DNA from: Arthrobacter sp. | GTDB lineage: Bacteria; Actinomycetota; Actinomycetes; Actinomycetales; Micrococcaceae | Assembly: GCA_031277795.1 (NCBI GenBank) | Contig: JAITLQ010000007.1 | Coordinates: 186,001-250,000, forward strand | DNA length: 64,000 nt | Direction: 5' to 3' | Shown: positions 33,126 to 42,425 of the stretch, piece after piece | Numbering within the stretch: the stretch's first letter is position 1 | Layout of the letters: every line of letters starts with the position of its first letter | Translations under genes and position numbers: made by a program | The notes under the pieces: generated by a model | Told to the model about the DNA's origin: nothing | The model's input: the letters and a program-made list of their open reading frames with translations, nothing else | The model's database searches: none

Positions 33126-34277
33126 GTGGGAGCGCGGGCCGAGATCGTGGTGGGGCTGGGGTTCGGGGACGAGGGCAAGGGGGCGGCGGTCGACTACCTG
33201 TGCACGCGCGGCGCCCGGCCCGCGGACCGGGTGGTGCGCTTCAACGGCGGGGGCCAAGCGGCCCACACCGTGGTGGCCGGCCCCCTCAAGCACACCTTCT
33301 CCACCTTCGCCTCCGGCACGCTGGCCGGGGTGCCCGGCTGGGTCGGCCCGCGCTGCACCTTTGCCCCCGGCCCGGCGGCGGCCGAGTGGGAGGCACTGCG
33401 TTCGCTGGGGCTCGTGCCCCGGCTCTCGGTCAGCGAGGACGCCCTCCTGACCACGCCGCTGCACGTGGCGGCGAACCTGGCCAGGGAACGTGCCCGCGGC
33501 GACGGCGCGCACGGGACCACCGGAACGGGCTTCGGCGAGACGATCGGCGCGGCCGAGGCCTTGGGGGACGCCGGGTTGCCCGTGCTGCGGGCCGGCGATC
33601 TGGGCAGTCGCGAGCGGCTCGTGGACGGCCTCGAGGCGTTGCGGGACCACCTGTTGGCGCAGGGGCTCCTGCCCGTCCTGCCCGGGGCGGACGAGCTGGC
33701 GCGGCTCGCCGATCGCCTCCGGGGATCAATGGCGGCGATGGCGCTCGGGGGCGGGGCGGCCGGCGCGGCGGCGGGCGGCGTGGACGTGCTCCCGAGCGCG
33801 CGCCTGCTCGAGGAGCTCTCCCGCGGCCACACGGTCTTCGAGGGGGCGCAGGGGCTGGGCCTCGACGAGAACCTCGGGACGCAGCCGCACACGACGTGGT
33901 CGACCACCACGCCGGCGCCCGCCCGCCGGCTCGCGGCGGCCGCCGGGGTCGAGGACGTGCGTGCCCTCGGCTGCCTGCGCACCTACTCCACGCGGCACGG
34001 TGCCGGCCCGCTGCCGGGGGAGGGGCTGCTGCCCTTCGAACCGGAGGAACCGGACAACCCCTCCGACGGGGTGCAGGGCGCCTTCCGGACGGGCGCCCAC
34101 GATCCGGAGGTCATTCAGTGGGCCCTGCGGGCCACGCACGTCGACGCCCTGTGCGTGTCCCACACCGACGTGTTCGACTCCTTCGTCACGACCCGGGGGC
34201 CGCTGGCGCTGGACGCATTCGCCCCGCTGGAGTGCGTGGCGGCGGGTCCGGCTCGCGGCGACCGGCTGGCGCCCTGA
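33126..34277 (+). CDS. Divergent adenylosuccinate synthetase paralogue
   Basis: 383 aa from the GTG at 33126, with GAGGGAGG ~8 nt upstream. PurA-family marks are clear: GFGDEGKGAAVD (catalytic Asp kept), GGGQAAHT (catalytic His kept), GTTGTGFGET, FEGAQGLGLDENLGTQP and TYSTRHGAGPLP. Normal PurA is ~430 aa. Here the aspartate loop usually TTGRRRRTGWLD reads VQGAFRTGAHD, the guanine motif TKLD reads SHTD, and the C-terminal STGPDR segment is missing. Canonical AMP synthesis is therefore doubtful; a related ligation on a purine nucleotide is more likely. It is co-transcribed with the vWA gene and unlinked to pur genes at 40.4-42.2 kb. Confidence 0.8.
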   Translation: MGARAEIVVGLGFGDEGKGAAVDYLCTRGARPADRVVRFNGGGQAAHTVVAGPLKHTFSTFASGTLAGVPGWVGPRCTFAPGPAAAEWEALRSLGLVPRLSVSEDALLTTPLHVAANLARERARGDGAHGTTGTGFGETIGAAEALGDAGLPVLRAGDLGSRERLVDGLEALRDHLLAQGLLPVLPGADELARLADRLRGSMAAMALGGGAAGAAAGGVDVLPSARLLEELSRGHTVFEGAQGLGLDENLGTQPHTTWSTTTPAPARRLAAAAGVEDVRALGCLRTYSTRHGAGPLPGEGLLPFEPEEPDNPSDGVQGAFRTGAHDPEVIQWALRATHVDALCVSHTDVFDSFVTTRGPLALDAFAPLECVAAGPARGDRLAP

Positions 34278-34297
34278 GCGGCGGTGCTGGGACGCGG

Positions 34298-34337
34298 GAG
34301 GGGCCGCGCACCGGATCACTCCGGCGCGCGGCCCCTC
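34298..34337. terminator. Terminator closing the PurA-like operon
   Basis: GAGGGGCCGCGC (34298-34309) pairs with GCGCGGCCCCTC (34326-34337), and CCGG/CCGG inside extends it. It is shared with the converging carbonic anhydrase gene. Confidence 0.8.
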
Positions 34338-34353
34338 CGCGGAGCTGTGGGGT

Positions 34354-34959
34354 TCAGTGCACCAGGCTCACGGCGCCCGTGGCGAGGTCGTAGACGGCGC
34401 CGACGATCTTCAGGCGGCCGTGCTCCTCGGCCTCCGTCAGGATGGCGGAGGCCTCGCGCAGGCGCTCCACGGTGCGGGCGGCGTGCACGGCCACCGCCTC
34501 GTCGATCGTCGAGTTGCCGGCATTCCGTGCGGCGATCACGGAGGGAAGGATGCGTTCCACGAGCGAGGCCACCGAGCCGCCCGGGGTCTCGCCCGTGGCG
34601 AGGGTGTGATCGGCGGCGGTGACGGCGCCGCACGAGGTGTGACCGAGCACCAGGACCACCGGCACCTCGAGCTCGGCGACGGCAAACTCAACCGAGCCGA
34701 TGACCGTCTCGCCCAAGGTGTGCCCGGCGGTGCGGATGGCAAAGAGGTCGCCGTAGCCGGCGTCGAAGGCGAACTCCATGGGGACGCGGGAGTCGGAGCA
34801 GCCCAGGACGGCGGCGATCGGGTTCTGCCCGTTGGCCAGGATGGTGCGGTGGTCCACCGAGGTGTTGGGGCGTTCCGGGCGCCCGGCCCTGGCGCGCTCG
34901 GCGCCCTCAAGCAGGATGGTGAGGGCCTCATCGGGTGTGGGCTTGCGTGTCTCGCTCAT
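34354..34959 (-). CDS. Beta-carbonic anhydrase
   Basis: 201 aa zinc enzyme interconverting CO2 and bicarbonate. The zinc/active-site motif LGCSDSRVP and the GHTSCGAV pair are intact. The ATG at 34959 starts MSETRKPTPDEAL. A TAGCGT box (34973-34968) ends 8 nt upstream with no ribosome site, suggesting a leaderless mRNA; an upstream start at 34995 would fall in the promoter. Confidence 0.93.
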   Translation of the reverse strand: MSETRKPTPDEALTILLEGAERARAGRPERPNTSVDHRTILANGQNPIAAVLGCSDSRVPMEFAFDAGYGDLFAIRTAGHTLGETVIGSVEFAVAELEVPVVLVLGHTSCGAVTAADHTLATGETPGGSVASLVERILPSVIAARNAGNSTIDEAVAVHAARTVERLREASAILTEAEEHGRLKIVGAVYDLATGAVSLVH

Positions 34960-35056
34960 GAAAAGCAACGCTACTCCCGCGCCCGCCCGCCCCACGAGCC
35001 GGGGCGGCGCGCATGACGGCCGCGCGGGAGCTCCCGGGCGGCGGCGTCGTGGGGTG

Positions 35057-35815
35057 TCAGCCCCGCTCGGAGCCGCTCGCGGCGTCGGGGATGCCGTGCT
35101 GCACGATTCCCGCCAGCTCGCCGAGGAAGTCCTCGTCCCCGCCGTCGGCGCGCACGATGTAGGTGTACCTGTCGATCTTCGCGACGAGCAACGACTTAGG
35201 CTTCTTCTCGCTCGCGAGCGTACGCTCCTCCCACGCCACGCCGTCGATCTCGCGCGTGGCGCCGGTGGGCAGCGAGCCGTCGGTCACGAGGGAGATCCAC
35301 GAGGGATTGGCCGCGTCCGTCTGGAGCACCTCGCCGTAGTGGTTGTTGTCCTTGATCACGCCGAGGCTCCAGTAGCCCACGCCGTCCGCCGCGCCGGCGT
35401 TCCACGTGGCCCGGTTGACGTACCAGCCTTCCGGCCAGCTGGGGTTCAGGGCCTGGAAGCCCTGGGTGGTGATGTTCTGCTGCGCCGCCTGCGCCACGGC
35501 CGCCTGGTCAACGTGCTGGCCGGTGTAGGTGTCCTTGGAGCTGCCCGGATTCAGGAAGACCACCGGAAGCACCACGGCCAGCGTGAGCCCCACGGAGATG
35601 AACATGCCCTTGATCGTCTGGTTGGCGCGCTTGAGCTGCTTCTCGGTGAGCGGGGCCTTGAAGCCGGGTTCGCCGGGCAGGGGGGCGCGGGGCGCCGCGG
35701 GCGCAGCCTGCTCGGCTGCCGGTGCTGCCTGCTCGGTTGCTCCGGCGGCCTGGGCGGGGGAGTGCTCCGGCTCGGCGCTGGGCTGGCTGACGGGGGCGGA
35801 ATCGTTCTGCGGCAC
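35057..35815 (-). CDS. DUF4245 membrane-anchored protein
   Basis: 252 aa from a GTG at 35815. An Ala/Pro/Gln-rich cytoplasmic N-terminus (~60 residues) precedes one transmembrane helix (~70-90, GMFISVGLTLAVVLPVVFLN) and an extracellular domain containing WYVNRATWNAG, GYWSLGVI and YTYIVRADGGDEDF. The family is DUF4245, function unknown, typically divergent from glpX as here (Rv1100 opposite Rv1099c). AACAAT is a weak -10 candidate near the start. Confidence 0.82.
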   Translation of the reverse strand: MPQNDSAPVSQPSAEPEHSPAQAAGATEQAAPAAEQAAPAAPRAPLPGEPGFKAPLTEKQLKRANQTIKGMFISVGLTLAVVLPVVFLNPGSSKDTYTGQHVDQAAVAQAAQQNITTQGFQALNPSWPEGWYVNRATWNAGAADGVGYWSLGVIKDNNHYGEVLQTDAANPSWISLVTDGSLPTGATREIDGVAWEERTLASEKKPKSLLVAKIDRYTYIVRADGGDEDFLGELAGIVQHGIPDAASGSERG

Positions 35816-35929
35816 CCACCCATTGTTCCGCACCCGCGCGCGCAGACCTAAAGCGCCGGCGGTCGGACCTCTGCCACAGACCCGCGTCGTCTTCGTCACC
35901 CCCGCCGGATGCCGGGGCACCGCAGCGAC

Positions 35930-35935
35930 TAGAAT
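35930..35935 (+). promoter_or_regulatory. -10 box of glpX
   Basis: TAGAAT, ~60 nt before the GTG start at 35996; no clear -35. It shares a 180-nt divergent region with the DUF4245 gene. Confidence 0.5.
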
Positions 35936-35995
35936 GGCCTGGCACGGTGTGGTGGCAGTGGCCGCCACGCGCCCACTTGCCTGAAGAGGAAACCC

Positions 35996-37018
35996 GTGAC
36001 CGTCGAACACGACTACTCGCACCTGTCCCCGCGCCTGTCCGTCAGCGATGCAGAGCCGGACCGCAACCTGGCACTCGAGCTGGTCCGCGTCACCGAGGTC
36101 GCAGCGATCGCCTCCGGCCCGTGGGTCGGCATGGGGGATAAGAACTCCGCGGACGGCGCCGCCGTGGATGCCATGCGCTCCATGCTCGGTTCGGTGAACG
36201 TCAACGGCGTGGTCGTGATCGGCGAGGGCGAGAAGGACGAGGCGCCCATGCTCTTCAACGGCGAGCACGTCGGCTCGGGCGAGGGCCCGGAGGTGGACGT
36301 CGCGGTGGACCCGATCGACGGCACGCGACTGACCGCCCTTGGCGTCAACAACGCCCTGTCCGTGCTGGCCGTCGCCGAGCGCGGTTCGATGTTCGACCCC
36401 TCCGCCGTGTTCTACATGGAGAAGCTCGTGGTCGGCCCCGCCGCCGCCGAGTTCGTCGACCTGCGCCTGCCGGTCAAGCAGAACATCCAGCTCATCGCCA
36501 AGGCGCTGGGCAAGAAGGTCTCCCAGGTCACGGTCACGGTCCTCGACCGCCCCCGCCACGAGGGCCTGATCCGCGAGATTCGCGAGGCCGGCGCCCGCAC
36601 CAAGCTGATCATGGACGGCGACGTCGCCGGCGCTATCGCGGCCGCCCGCCCCGACTCCGGCGTCGACGCCCTCATGGGCATCGGCGGCACCCCCGAGGGC
36701 ATCGTCACGGCCTGCGCCATCCGCGCGCTGGGCGGCGTGATCCAGGGCCGCCTGTGGCCCAAGGACGAGGAAGAGAAGCAGAAGGCGCTCGACGCCGGCC
36801 ACGACCTGAGCCGCGTCCTCACCACGAACGACCTCGTGACCACCGACAACTGCTACTTCGCCGCCACGGGCATCACCGACGGCGACCTGCTCAAGGGCGT
36901 GCGCTACCGCGGCAACCGGATCGTCACGCAGTCCCTCGTCATGCGCGCCAAGTCCGGCACCGTGCGCATGGTCGAGGCCGAGCACCAGGCCAGCAAGTGG
37001 GAGGCGTTCACGCGCTGA
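35996..37018 (+). CDS. glpX: Fructose-1,6-bisphosphatase, class II
   Basis: Gluconeogenic phosphatase converting fructose-1,6-bisphosphate to fructose-6-phosphate. 340 aa. The metal-binding [26 protein letters not shown] near the N-terminus, and [14 protein letters not shown] are present, as expected for the only FBPase type in most actinobacteria. The GTG has GAAGAGGA upstream. It is followed by one of the strongest terminators in the window. Confidence 0.95.
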   Translation: MTVEHDYSHLSPRLSVSDAEPDRNLALELVRVTEVAAIASGPWVGMGDKNSADGAAVDAMRSMLGSVNVNGVVVIGEGEKDEAPMLFNGEHVGSGEGPEVDVAVDPIDGTRLTALGVNNALSVLAVAERGSMFDPSAVFYMEKLVVGPAAAEFVDLRLPVKQNIQLIAKALGKKVSQVTVTVLDRPRHEGLIREIREAGARTKLIMDGDVAGAIAAARPDSGVDALMGIGGTPEGIVTACAIRALGGVIQGRLWPKDEEEKQKALDAGHDLSRVLTTNDLVTTDNCYFAATGITDGDLLKGVRYRGNRIVTQSLVMRAKSGTVRMVEAEHQASKWEAFTR

Positions 37019-37047
37019 CCCGCGCGGGAACACGCCTTCCCACACCG

Positions 37048-37090
37048 CGACGGCGGGGCCCCACCCCGATAGGGTGGGGCCCCGCCGTCG
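37048..37090 (+). terminator. glpX terminator
   Basis: Perfect 19-bp arms (37048-37066 and 37072-37090; CGACGGCGGGGCCCCACCC) with a small loop. Confidence 0.9.
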
Positions 37091-37138
37091 TCCGTTCGGG
37101 CGCCGTCGTCGATCGGAACCGGAGGAAAGAGGGAGCCC

Positions 37139-37489
37139 ATGTCGGCCAAGTCATCCCCCCGGCGCGTCGCGGCGTGGGCCGCCGCCGCGCTCCTGCTCGT
37201 GCTCGCCTGGTGGGGCGTCTCGGCGCTGGTGGTGGCGGCGGACGAGGCCGGCGTGCCTCCCGCCTCCGCCCTGAGCCCGGAGCTGCGCGCCGTCGCCCAG
37301 GGGGACGGCGACACCGAGTGCGGGAGCGGCGGATGCTGACGCACGTGGGAGACCTCGCTCGCCGAGGCGCCGACCCAGGACGCCGCCGAGCGCTGCACCG
37401 GCCTCAACCTGCTTCCGTTCAGGAAGAGCTGCACGTGGCTGGCGCAGGAGCGCGGCGCCGTCACGGTCAACGTCCGCTACAGCCCGTGA
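37139..37489 (+). pseudogene. Small secreted/membrane protein interrupted by in-frame TGA
   Basis: An ATG with GGAGGAAAGAG upstream starts a 66-codon frame. It has a basic N-terminus, a hydrophobic segment (~residues 11-33) and an outside part ending TECGSGGC, then TGA at 37337-37339. The same frame continues for 49 more codons with almost exclusively G/C third positions to a TGA at 37487. This second part carries two more Cys (ERCTGLN and KSCTWLAQ). The most economical reading is a 116-aa Cys-rich exported protein broken by a Trp-to-stop change (TGG to TGA). Readthrough or a sequencing error are alternatives. No family recognised. Confidence 0.6.
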
Positions 37490-37504
37490 GCGCGGGACCG
37501 CGGA

Positions 37505-37520
37505 CCGGCCGGAGGGCCGG
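37505..37520 (-). terminator. Possible manA terminator
   Basis: CCGGCC-GGAG-GGCCGG stem-loop just beyond the manA stop. It is short (6 bp). Confidence 0.35.
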
Positions 37521-37537
37521 CCGCACGGCCGGGTGCG

Positions 37538-38740
37538 TCAGCCGGCGGGCGTGAAGGCCACGTAGGCCTCCACGGCCTCGTCGCCGAGGGCCGTGACGGG
37601 GGCGTCGTTCGCCTCCACGAAGGCGCTCTCGCCCGGGCCGAGCGTGAGCTCGGTGTCCGCCGAGCGCAGGGTGAGGGAGCCGGAGATCACGACGACGGCG
37701 CACGGGCCGCCGGCGGGCAGCGTCACGGGGGTCGCGGCGTGGGTGAGCACGCCCAGGTCGAACTCAGCGAAGCCGGAGCGGTACACGGCCAGTCCCTCGC
37801 GGATCGGCTCCGGCTCGACGGCGTGCGGCGCCGTGGCCTCGAACTTGACGACCTTGAGCAGCTCCGGGACGTCGACGTGCTTGGGCGTGAGGCCGCCGCG
37901 CAGCACGTTGTCCGAGTTGGCCATGATCTCCACGCCCGTGCCGTGCAGATAGGCGTGGATGTTCCCGGCCGGGAGCGACATGGCTTGCCCGGGGCGCAAC
38001 GAGACGAGGTTGAGCATGAGCGCCAGCAACACGCCGGTGTCGCCGGGGTAGAAGCCGGCCAAGCGGGGGAGCAGACCAAGGGAACGATCGGCGGCGGCCG
38101 CCGCCTCCGGGGCGGCATCCACGGCGCGCGCGGCGAGCGTCGCGAGGCGGCGCACGTCCTCCCCGTCGCCCAGGAGCAGGGCGACGGCGGGGGCGAGGTC
38201 GCCGGCGCGCAGGGCATCGGCGAGGTTCTGGGCCACGGCCAGGGCGGAGGCCTCCGTCACGGTCGCGGCGAGCCAGTCGAACGCCGCCGCCGCCTCCGCC
38301 GGCACGCGGAACCCGGAGAGCGCCTCGAAGGCCGTGAGCGCCACAATCATCTCGGGCTTGTGCTGATCGTCCTTGTAGTTGCGATCCGGGGCATCCAGCG
38401 CCGGGCCGTTGGCCTCCTCCAGCGCGAAGCCGGCGGCGGCCTGCTCCAGCGTGGGGTGGACCTGCAGGGACAGCGGCGCCGCCGCCGCCAGGATCTTGAG
38501 CAGGTAGGGCAGGCGTCCGTAGGCGGCGGCCACGGTGGCGCCCAGGGTGCCGACCGGGTCCGCCTCGATCGCGGCGTCGAGCGGCAGCCCGCTTGGCTCG
38601 AGCACGGACGGTGCGCCTGGGTGCGCCCCGATCCACATCTCCGCCTCCGGGCCGCCCGTGGCCTCACGGCCGAACAGCTCCGCCATGGAGGTCGTGGAAC
38701 CCCAGGCGTAGTCCCGGATGGTGGTGCTCAGCTTCTCCAT
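37538..38740 (-). CDS. manA: Mannose-6-phosphate isomerase, class I
   Basis: Zinc enzyme linking fructose-6-phosphate to mannose-6-phosphate, the entry to GDP-mannose for glycans and for the mannosyltransferase encoded at 54.0-55.7 kb. 400 aa. The zinc-site motifs LSLQVHPT, the Glu in QHKPEMIVAL and GNIHAYLHG are visible, as are NSDNVLRGGLTPKHVD and a cupin-like C-terminal end. GAGGAGA precedes the ATG. It lies 32 nt after the LCP gene in the same direction, so purE-LCP-manA likely form one unit. Confidence 0.95.
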   Translation of the reverse strand: MEKLSTTIRDYAWGSTTSMAELFGREATGGPEAEMWIGAHPGAPSVLEPSGLPLDAAIEADPVGTLGATVAAAYGRLPYLLKILAAAAPLSLQVHPTLEQAAAGFALEEANGPALDAPDRNYKDDQHKPEMIVALTAFEALSGFRVPAEAAAAFDWLAATVTEASALAVAQNLADALRAGDLAPAVALLLGDGEDVRRLATLAARAVDAAPEAAAAADRSLGLLPRLAGFYPGDTGVLLALMLNLVSLRPGQAMSLPAGNIHAYLHGTGVEIMANSDNVLRGGLTPKHVDVPELLKVVKFEATAPHAVEPEPIREGLAVYRSGFAEFDLGVLTHAATPVTLPAGGPCAVVVISGSLTLRSADTELTLGPGESAFVEANDAPVTALGDEAVEAYVAFTPAG

Positions 38741-38772
38741 GCGTCTCTCCTCGAAGAGCCCTGACCGGCGGC

Positions 38773-40425
38773 TCAGCCGGCGGTGCAGGCGTCGTTGTTC
38801 TGGGCGATCTGCGAAATGAGGTCGAGGTTGTACTTCAACCCCGACTTCTCCAGCCTGACCAGGTACTCCTCCGTGATGGGGGAACCGTCGGGCTGGGTGG
38901 TCGGCACGTCGTCGTGGTTCTTCAAGGTGCTCTCGCCGTCGTTCTGATCGACGGTGCTGCCGTTGTCAGAGGCGGCGCTCTGGCTCGGCGATGCCGCGGC
39001 CGAGGACGCGGCCTGCTGCGAGGCCTGCGCCTTCTTGGAGGCCTGGGCCGCCTTGGCCGCCTTGGCTCCGGCGTCGGTGGCCTTCGTCACGAGCGCCTTC
39101 ACGCGCGTGTGGATGAGGTCGTAGTCCGGGTAGGTGGAGAACTTGTCGGCGGCGGTCCCGAAGTCCGGGGCTCCCAGCGTCAGGCGCAGGAAGGCGTTCT
39201 TGCGGGCCTTGTCCGCGAGGTTGAGGAAGTCGCCGAGCTGGCCCTGGGGCAGGTCCGTGTGCACGATCTGCTTGCCGGTGTCCATGATGTCGGTGAACTT
39301 GGTCAGCAGCGTCTGCGGCGTGAACTGGTTGATCATGGCCTGCTGCAGGCATTGCTGGCGGCGGATGCGGTGGTAATCCGTCGTGAAGTCGCGCGAACGG
39401 GCGTACCAGAGGGCCTGGGAACCGGTGAAGTGATGCTTGCCAGGGGCGAACCAGTGCGTCTTGATGTCGGTGCCTGGCCAGGGCTTCTTGGTGTTGTACG
39501 GAACCCAGCCGCCGGAGGTGATGGTGACGCCGCCCATCGCGTCGATGAGGTCCTTGAAGCCACCCATGTCCACCACGACGTAGGCCTGGACACTCAGTCC
39601 CGTGACGGCGCTGGCGGCCTCCTTGGTGGCCTCGGCCCCGGCGTCCTTGCCGGGGTAGAGGTCGGCGTGCTTCTCGGCCACGGTGGGGTAGATCGCGTTG
39701 AAGATGCACTCGTCGCCGCAGTTGTAGCCGTTGGGGTAGATCGCGTGCATCGGCGAGCTCTCCGGGAACGGCACGTTCTGAAGATTGCGCGGGATGGAGA
39801 TGACGGCGGTTCGGCCGCTCGCTGCGTCGATGGACCACACGGCGGAGGAATCGGGGCGAAGCCCGATGCGGTCGCTGCCGGCGTCGCCGCCCATGACGAG
39901 GATGTTGTAGCGGCCATCCACCGCCTCGATGGGGGGACCCGAGGCGAAGATGCCGGAGAGCGCGTCGCGCCCCTTGAGGAGCACGTAGCTGCCGTAGCCG
40001 AGCGAACCAGAGGTGAGCACCACGGCGGCGGCGACGGCGACCGGCACTATGGCCTTCATCCCCGGTGCCAGGAGCCCCGGGCGGATGATGGAGAGCGTGT
40101 TCAGGAACAGCGCGAGCCAGCCCAGTGCGAGCGCCGCGAGCAGCACGCCGCCCACGAGCTGGAAGGTGGAATCCGCCACGAGCGAGATCAGCCAGCTGCG
40201 CTTCACGAGCAGCAGCACGACGGCCACGACGATGAGCGCCCAGCACGTCACCGTGACCGTGAGCGCCGCGCGCCCCAGGCGCTTGTTCCCCGCCACCACT
40301 TGGGCGCCGCCGGGCACGACCAGGGTGAGCAACCACAGCAGCCAGGCCCGCTTGGTGCGGGTGGGGGCCGGCGTCGCCTCCGGGTGACGGAGCGGATCGT
40401 CCTGGGTGAGCAGGGAAGGACTCAT
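38773..40425 (-). CDS. LytR-CpsA-Psr family glycopolymer ligase
   Basis: 550 aa. Four N-terminal hydrophobic helices (about residues 26-150) are followed by an extracellular LCP domain (~170-400). The domain has [46 protein letters not shown] and [19 protein letters not shown]; the Arg and Asp residues bind the polyprenyl diphosphate. A low-complexity Ala/Ser/Lys linker and a C-terminal helix with a final Cys follow. LCP enzymes transfer polymers from undecaprenyl carriers to peptidoglycan. ATGA overlap with purE (40422-40425) shows coupling. Compare Rv3267 (cpsA). Confidence 0.93.
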   Translation of the reverse strand: MSPSLLTQDDPLRHPEATPAPTRTKRAWLLWLLTLVVPGGAQVVAGNKRLGRAALTVTVTCWALIVVAVVLLLVKRSWLISLVADSTFQLVGGVLLAALALGWLALFLNTLSIIRPGLLAPGMKAIVPVAVAAAVVLTSGSLGYGSYVLLKGRDALSGIFASGPPIEAVDGRYNILVMGGDAGSDRIGLRPDSSAVWSIDAASGRTAVISIPRNLQNVPFPESSPMHAIYPNGYNCGDECIFNAIYPTVAEKHADLYPGKDAGAEATKEAASAVTGLSVQAYVVVDMGGFKDLIDAMGGVTITSGGWVPYNTKKPWPGTDIKTHWFAPGKHHFTGSQALWYARSRDFTTDYHRIRRQQCLQQAMINQFTPQTLLTKFTDIMDTGKQIVHTDLPQGQLGDFLNLADKARKNAFLRLTLGAPDFGTAADKFSTYPDYDLIHTRVKALVTKATDAGAKAAKAAQASKKAQASQQAASSAAASPSQSAASDNGSTVDQNDGESTLKNHDDVPTTQPDGSPITEEYLVRLEKSGLKYNLDLISQIAQNNDACTAG

Positions 40426-40955
40426 GCGCTGGCGCCGCTTCGTCGCTCGGCCAGCGCCGCGCCCTTGGCCTCCGCCACCTCGCGCAGCTGCTCGGAGAAG
40501 GCGATGAGGGCGGCGCGCAGGCGGGCCGCTTCCTCGTCGCGGCCGGCGGAGAGGATGCGGGTCGCGAGCAGCCCGGCGTTGCGGGCGCCGCCGACGGAGA
40601 CGGTCGCCACCGGCACGCCCGCTGGCATCTGCACGATGGAGAGCAAGGAATCCATGCCGTCCAGGTACTTCAGCGGCACCGGCACGCCGATCACGGGAAG
40701 CGGGGTGACGGAGGCGAGCATGCCGGGAAGGTGGGCGGCACCGCCGGCACCCGCGATGATGACGTCGAGCCCGCGCTCGTGGGCCAGCTTGCCGTAGTCG
40801 ATCATCTGCTGGGGCATCCGGTGAGCGGACACGACCCCCACCTCGTAGGAGATGCCGAACTCATCGAGGGCGTCGGCCGCCGCCTCCATGACCGGCCAGT
40901 CGGAGTCCGAACCCATGACGATGCCGACGCGGGGGGTGCTGTTCTGGGAGCTCAT
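40422..40955 (-). CDS. purE: N5-carboxyaminoimidazole ribonucleotide mutase
   Basis: Class I PurE, converting N5-CAIR to CAIR in purine synthesis. 177 aa. Motifs [22 protein letters not shown] (catalytic His), [13 protein letters not shown] and [19 protein letters not shown] are intact. It follows purK by 90 nt on the same strand and overlaps the LCP gene. Confidence 0.97.
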   Translation of the reverse strand: MSSQNSTPRVGIVMGSDSDWPVMEAAADALDEFGISYEVGVVSAHRMPQQMIDYGKLAHERGLDVIIAGAGGAAHLPGMLASVTPLPVIGVPVPLKYLDGMDSLLSIVQMPAGVPVATVSVGGARNAGLLATRILSAGRDEEAARLRAALIAFSEQLREVAEAKGAALAERRSGASA

Positions 40956-41045
40956 GCCTTGAGGTGCCTTGCCTTGGGAGTCGCGGTAAAGGGAGGGTGC
41001 CCGCCGGGGCGGGTGAGACGGCCCGGCGAGCCGTCAGGACGGCGC

Positions 41046-42194
41046 TCAGGCGCCGTCGCGGAGGAGGCCGGCGACGCGGCCCGCGCGCTCGCGCAGGGAC
41101 GCCACGTCGGCGCCCGGGGCGCCCACGAGGTTGACGTGGCCGATCTTGCGCCCGGGGCGCACCGACTTGCCGTACATGTGCACCTTGGCCTCCGGGTCGG
41201 CGGCCAGGGCCGCGGGGAACGCCCCGTGCAGGTCCTGATTCGCCCCGCCGAGGTAGTTCTTCATGATGGTGGGCCCGGAGAGGGGCTTGGTGTCCCCGAG
41301 CGGCCAGTCGAGCACGGCGCGCAGGTGCTGCTCGAACTGACTCGTGACGGCGCCGTCCTGCGTCCAGTGGCCGGTGTTGTGGGGGCGCATCGCCAGCTCG
41401 TTGATGATGAAGCCGGGCTCGCGGCCGGGCACCTCGAAGAGCTCCACGGCCAGCACGCCGGTCACACCGAGCTCGGCGGCGAGCGAGGTGGCGGTCTCGA
41501 CGGCGGCGGCCTGCACCTCGGGCGCGAGGTCCTGCGCCGGGGCGATGACCTCGTCGCACACGCCGTCCACCTGGATGGTGTGGGCCATGGGCCACGCGCG
41601 CACCTCGCCGGAGGGGCGGCGCGCCACGAGCACCGACAGCTCGCGGGAGAAGTCGACCTTCTCCTCGAGCAAGACCGTGCTGTGGCTCATCCACTCGGCG
41701 ACGGTCCCCGCCTCGGCGCGCTCGACGATGCGCACGCCCTTGCCGTCGTAGCCGCCGCGCGGGGTCTTGGCCACGATCGGCCAGCCGATCTCGTCCCCGA
41801 AGGCGAGGACGTCATCGACCGTGGCCGCCTCCGCCCAGCGGGGGTTGGGCAGGCCGAGGCGTTCGGCCGCCTTGCGCATGACCAGCTTGTCCTGGGCGTG
41901 GCGCAGGGCGGAGGAGCCCGGGCGGACGGCGATGCCCTCGGCCTCCATGGCCTGCAGCAGATCCTGAGGCACGTGCTCGTGGTCGAAGGTGACCACGTCC
42001 ACCGTGCGGGCGAACGCCAGGACGGCCTCGCGGTCCTTGTAGTCCCCGATGGGGGCGGTGGCCACGGCGCGGGCGGAGGAAACGTCGGATGCCTCACACA
42101 GGATGGAGAGGTCGATGCCGAGATTGAGAGCAACGGGGGCCATCATGCGGGCGAGCTGTCCGCCACCGATGACGCCGATCTTGGGGCTAGTCAC
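41046..42194 (-). CDS. purK: N5-carboxyaminoimidazole ribonucleotide synthase
   Basis: ATP-grasp enzyme joining AIR and bicarbonate to N5-CAIR, the PurE substrate. 382 aa. The N-terminal IGVIGGGQLARMM, the ATP-grasp KTPRGGYDGKGVRI and the C-terminal ELAMRPHNTGHWT are clear. The GTG start at 42194 lies 6 nt after a TAACCT box, suggesting a leaderless transcript. It is divergent from gtrA, the order of Rv3276c/Rv3277. Confidence 0.97.
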   Translation of the reverse strand: MTSPKIGVIGGGQLARMMAPVALNLGIDLSILCEASDVSSARAVATAPIGDYKDREAVLAFARTVDVVTFDHEHVPQDLLQAMEAEGIAVRPGSSALRHAQDKLVMRKAAERLGLPNPRWAEAATVDDVLAFGDEIGWPIVAKTPRGGYDGKGVRIVERAEAGTVAEWMSHSTVLLEEKVDFSRELSVLVARRPSGEVRAWPMAHTIQVDGVCDEVIAPAQDLAPEVQAAAVETATSLAAELGVTGVLAVELFEVPGREPGFIINELAMRPHNTGHWTQDGAVTSQFEQHLRAVLDWPLGDTKPLSGPTIMKNYLGGANQDLHGAFPAALAADPEAKVHMYGKSVRPGRKIGHVNLVGAPGADVASLRERAGRVAGLLRDGA

Positions 42195-42327
42195 CCCACC
42201 AGGTTAGCGAAACGGCGCGGCCGACGCGTCAGCGCTACGTGGGAGACGGCCTGTGAACGCCTGGGGGTTCGCTGGGTCTTGGCGGCGCGAAGGGGGCGGC
42301 GTCGCATGCCCAGGGCGAGGACGGCGC

Positions 42328-42333
42328 TAGGAT
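42328..42333 (+). promoter_or_regulatory. -10 box of gtrA
   Basis: TAGGAT ~93 nt before the gtrA start; no convincing -35. Confidence 0.35.
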
Positions 42334-42425
42334 GGAGTGTTGCGCCGCGTGGTTTTGGCGCTGGGTCAGGCCGCCGGATGCGGCGTCCGCATGGCCCTAG
42401 ACGAGGGAATCGACGAAGGACTCGA

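Noticed and set aside
33126..34277. PurZ (diaminopurine synthesis) as identity of the PurA-like gene
   Set aside because: PurZ replaces the catalytic Asp of GDEGKG, which is retained here; no phage genes, PurZ-linked polymerase or dATP hydrolase are nearby.
37337..37367. Selenocysteine insertion at the in-frame TGA
   Set aside because: The adjacent 5-bp hairpin is too weak for a bacterial SECIS, and Trp-to-stop mutation is simpler.
40731..42425. Long plus-strand frame running into gtrA across purE/purK
   Set aside because: It is the shadow of purE and purK; only the part from GTG 42426, with its own ribosome site, is GtrA.
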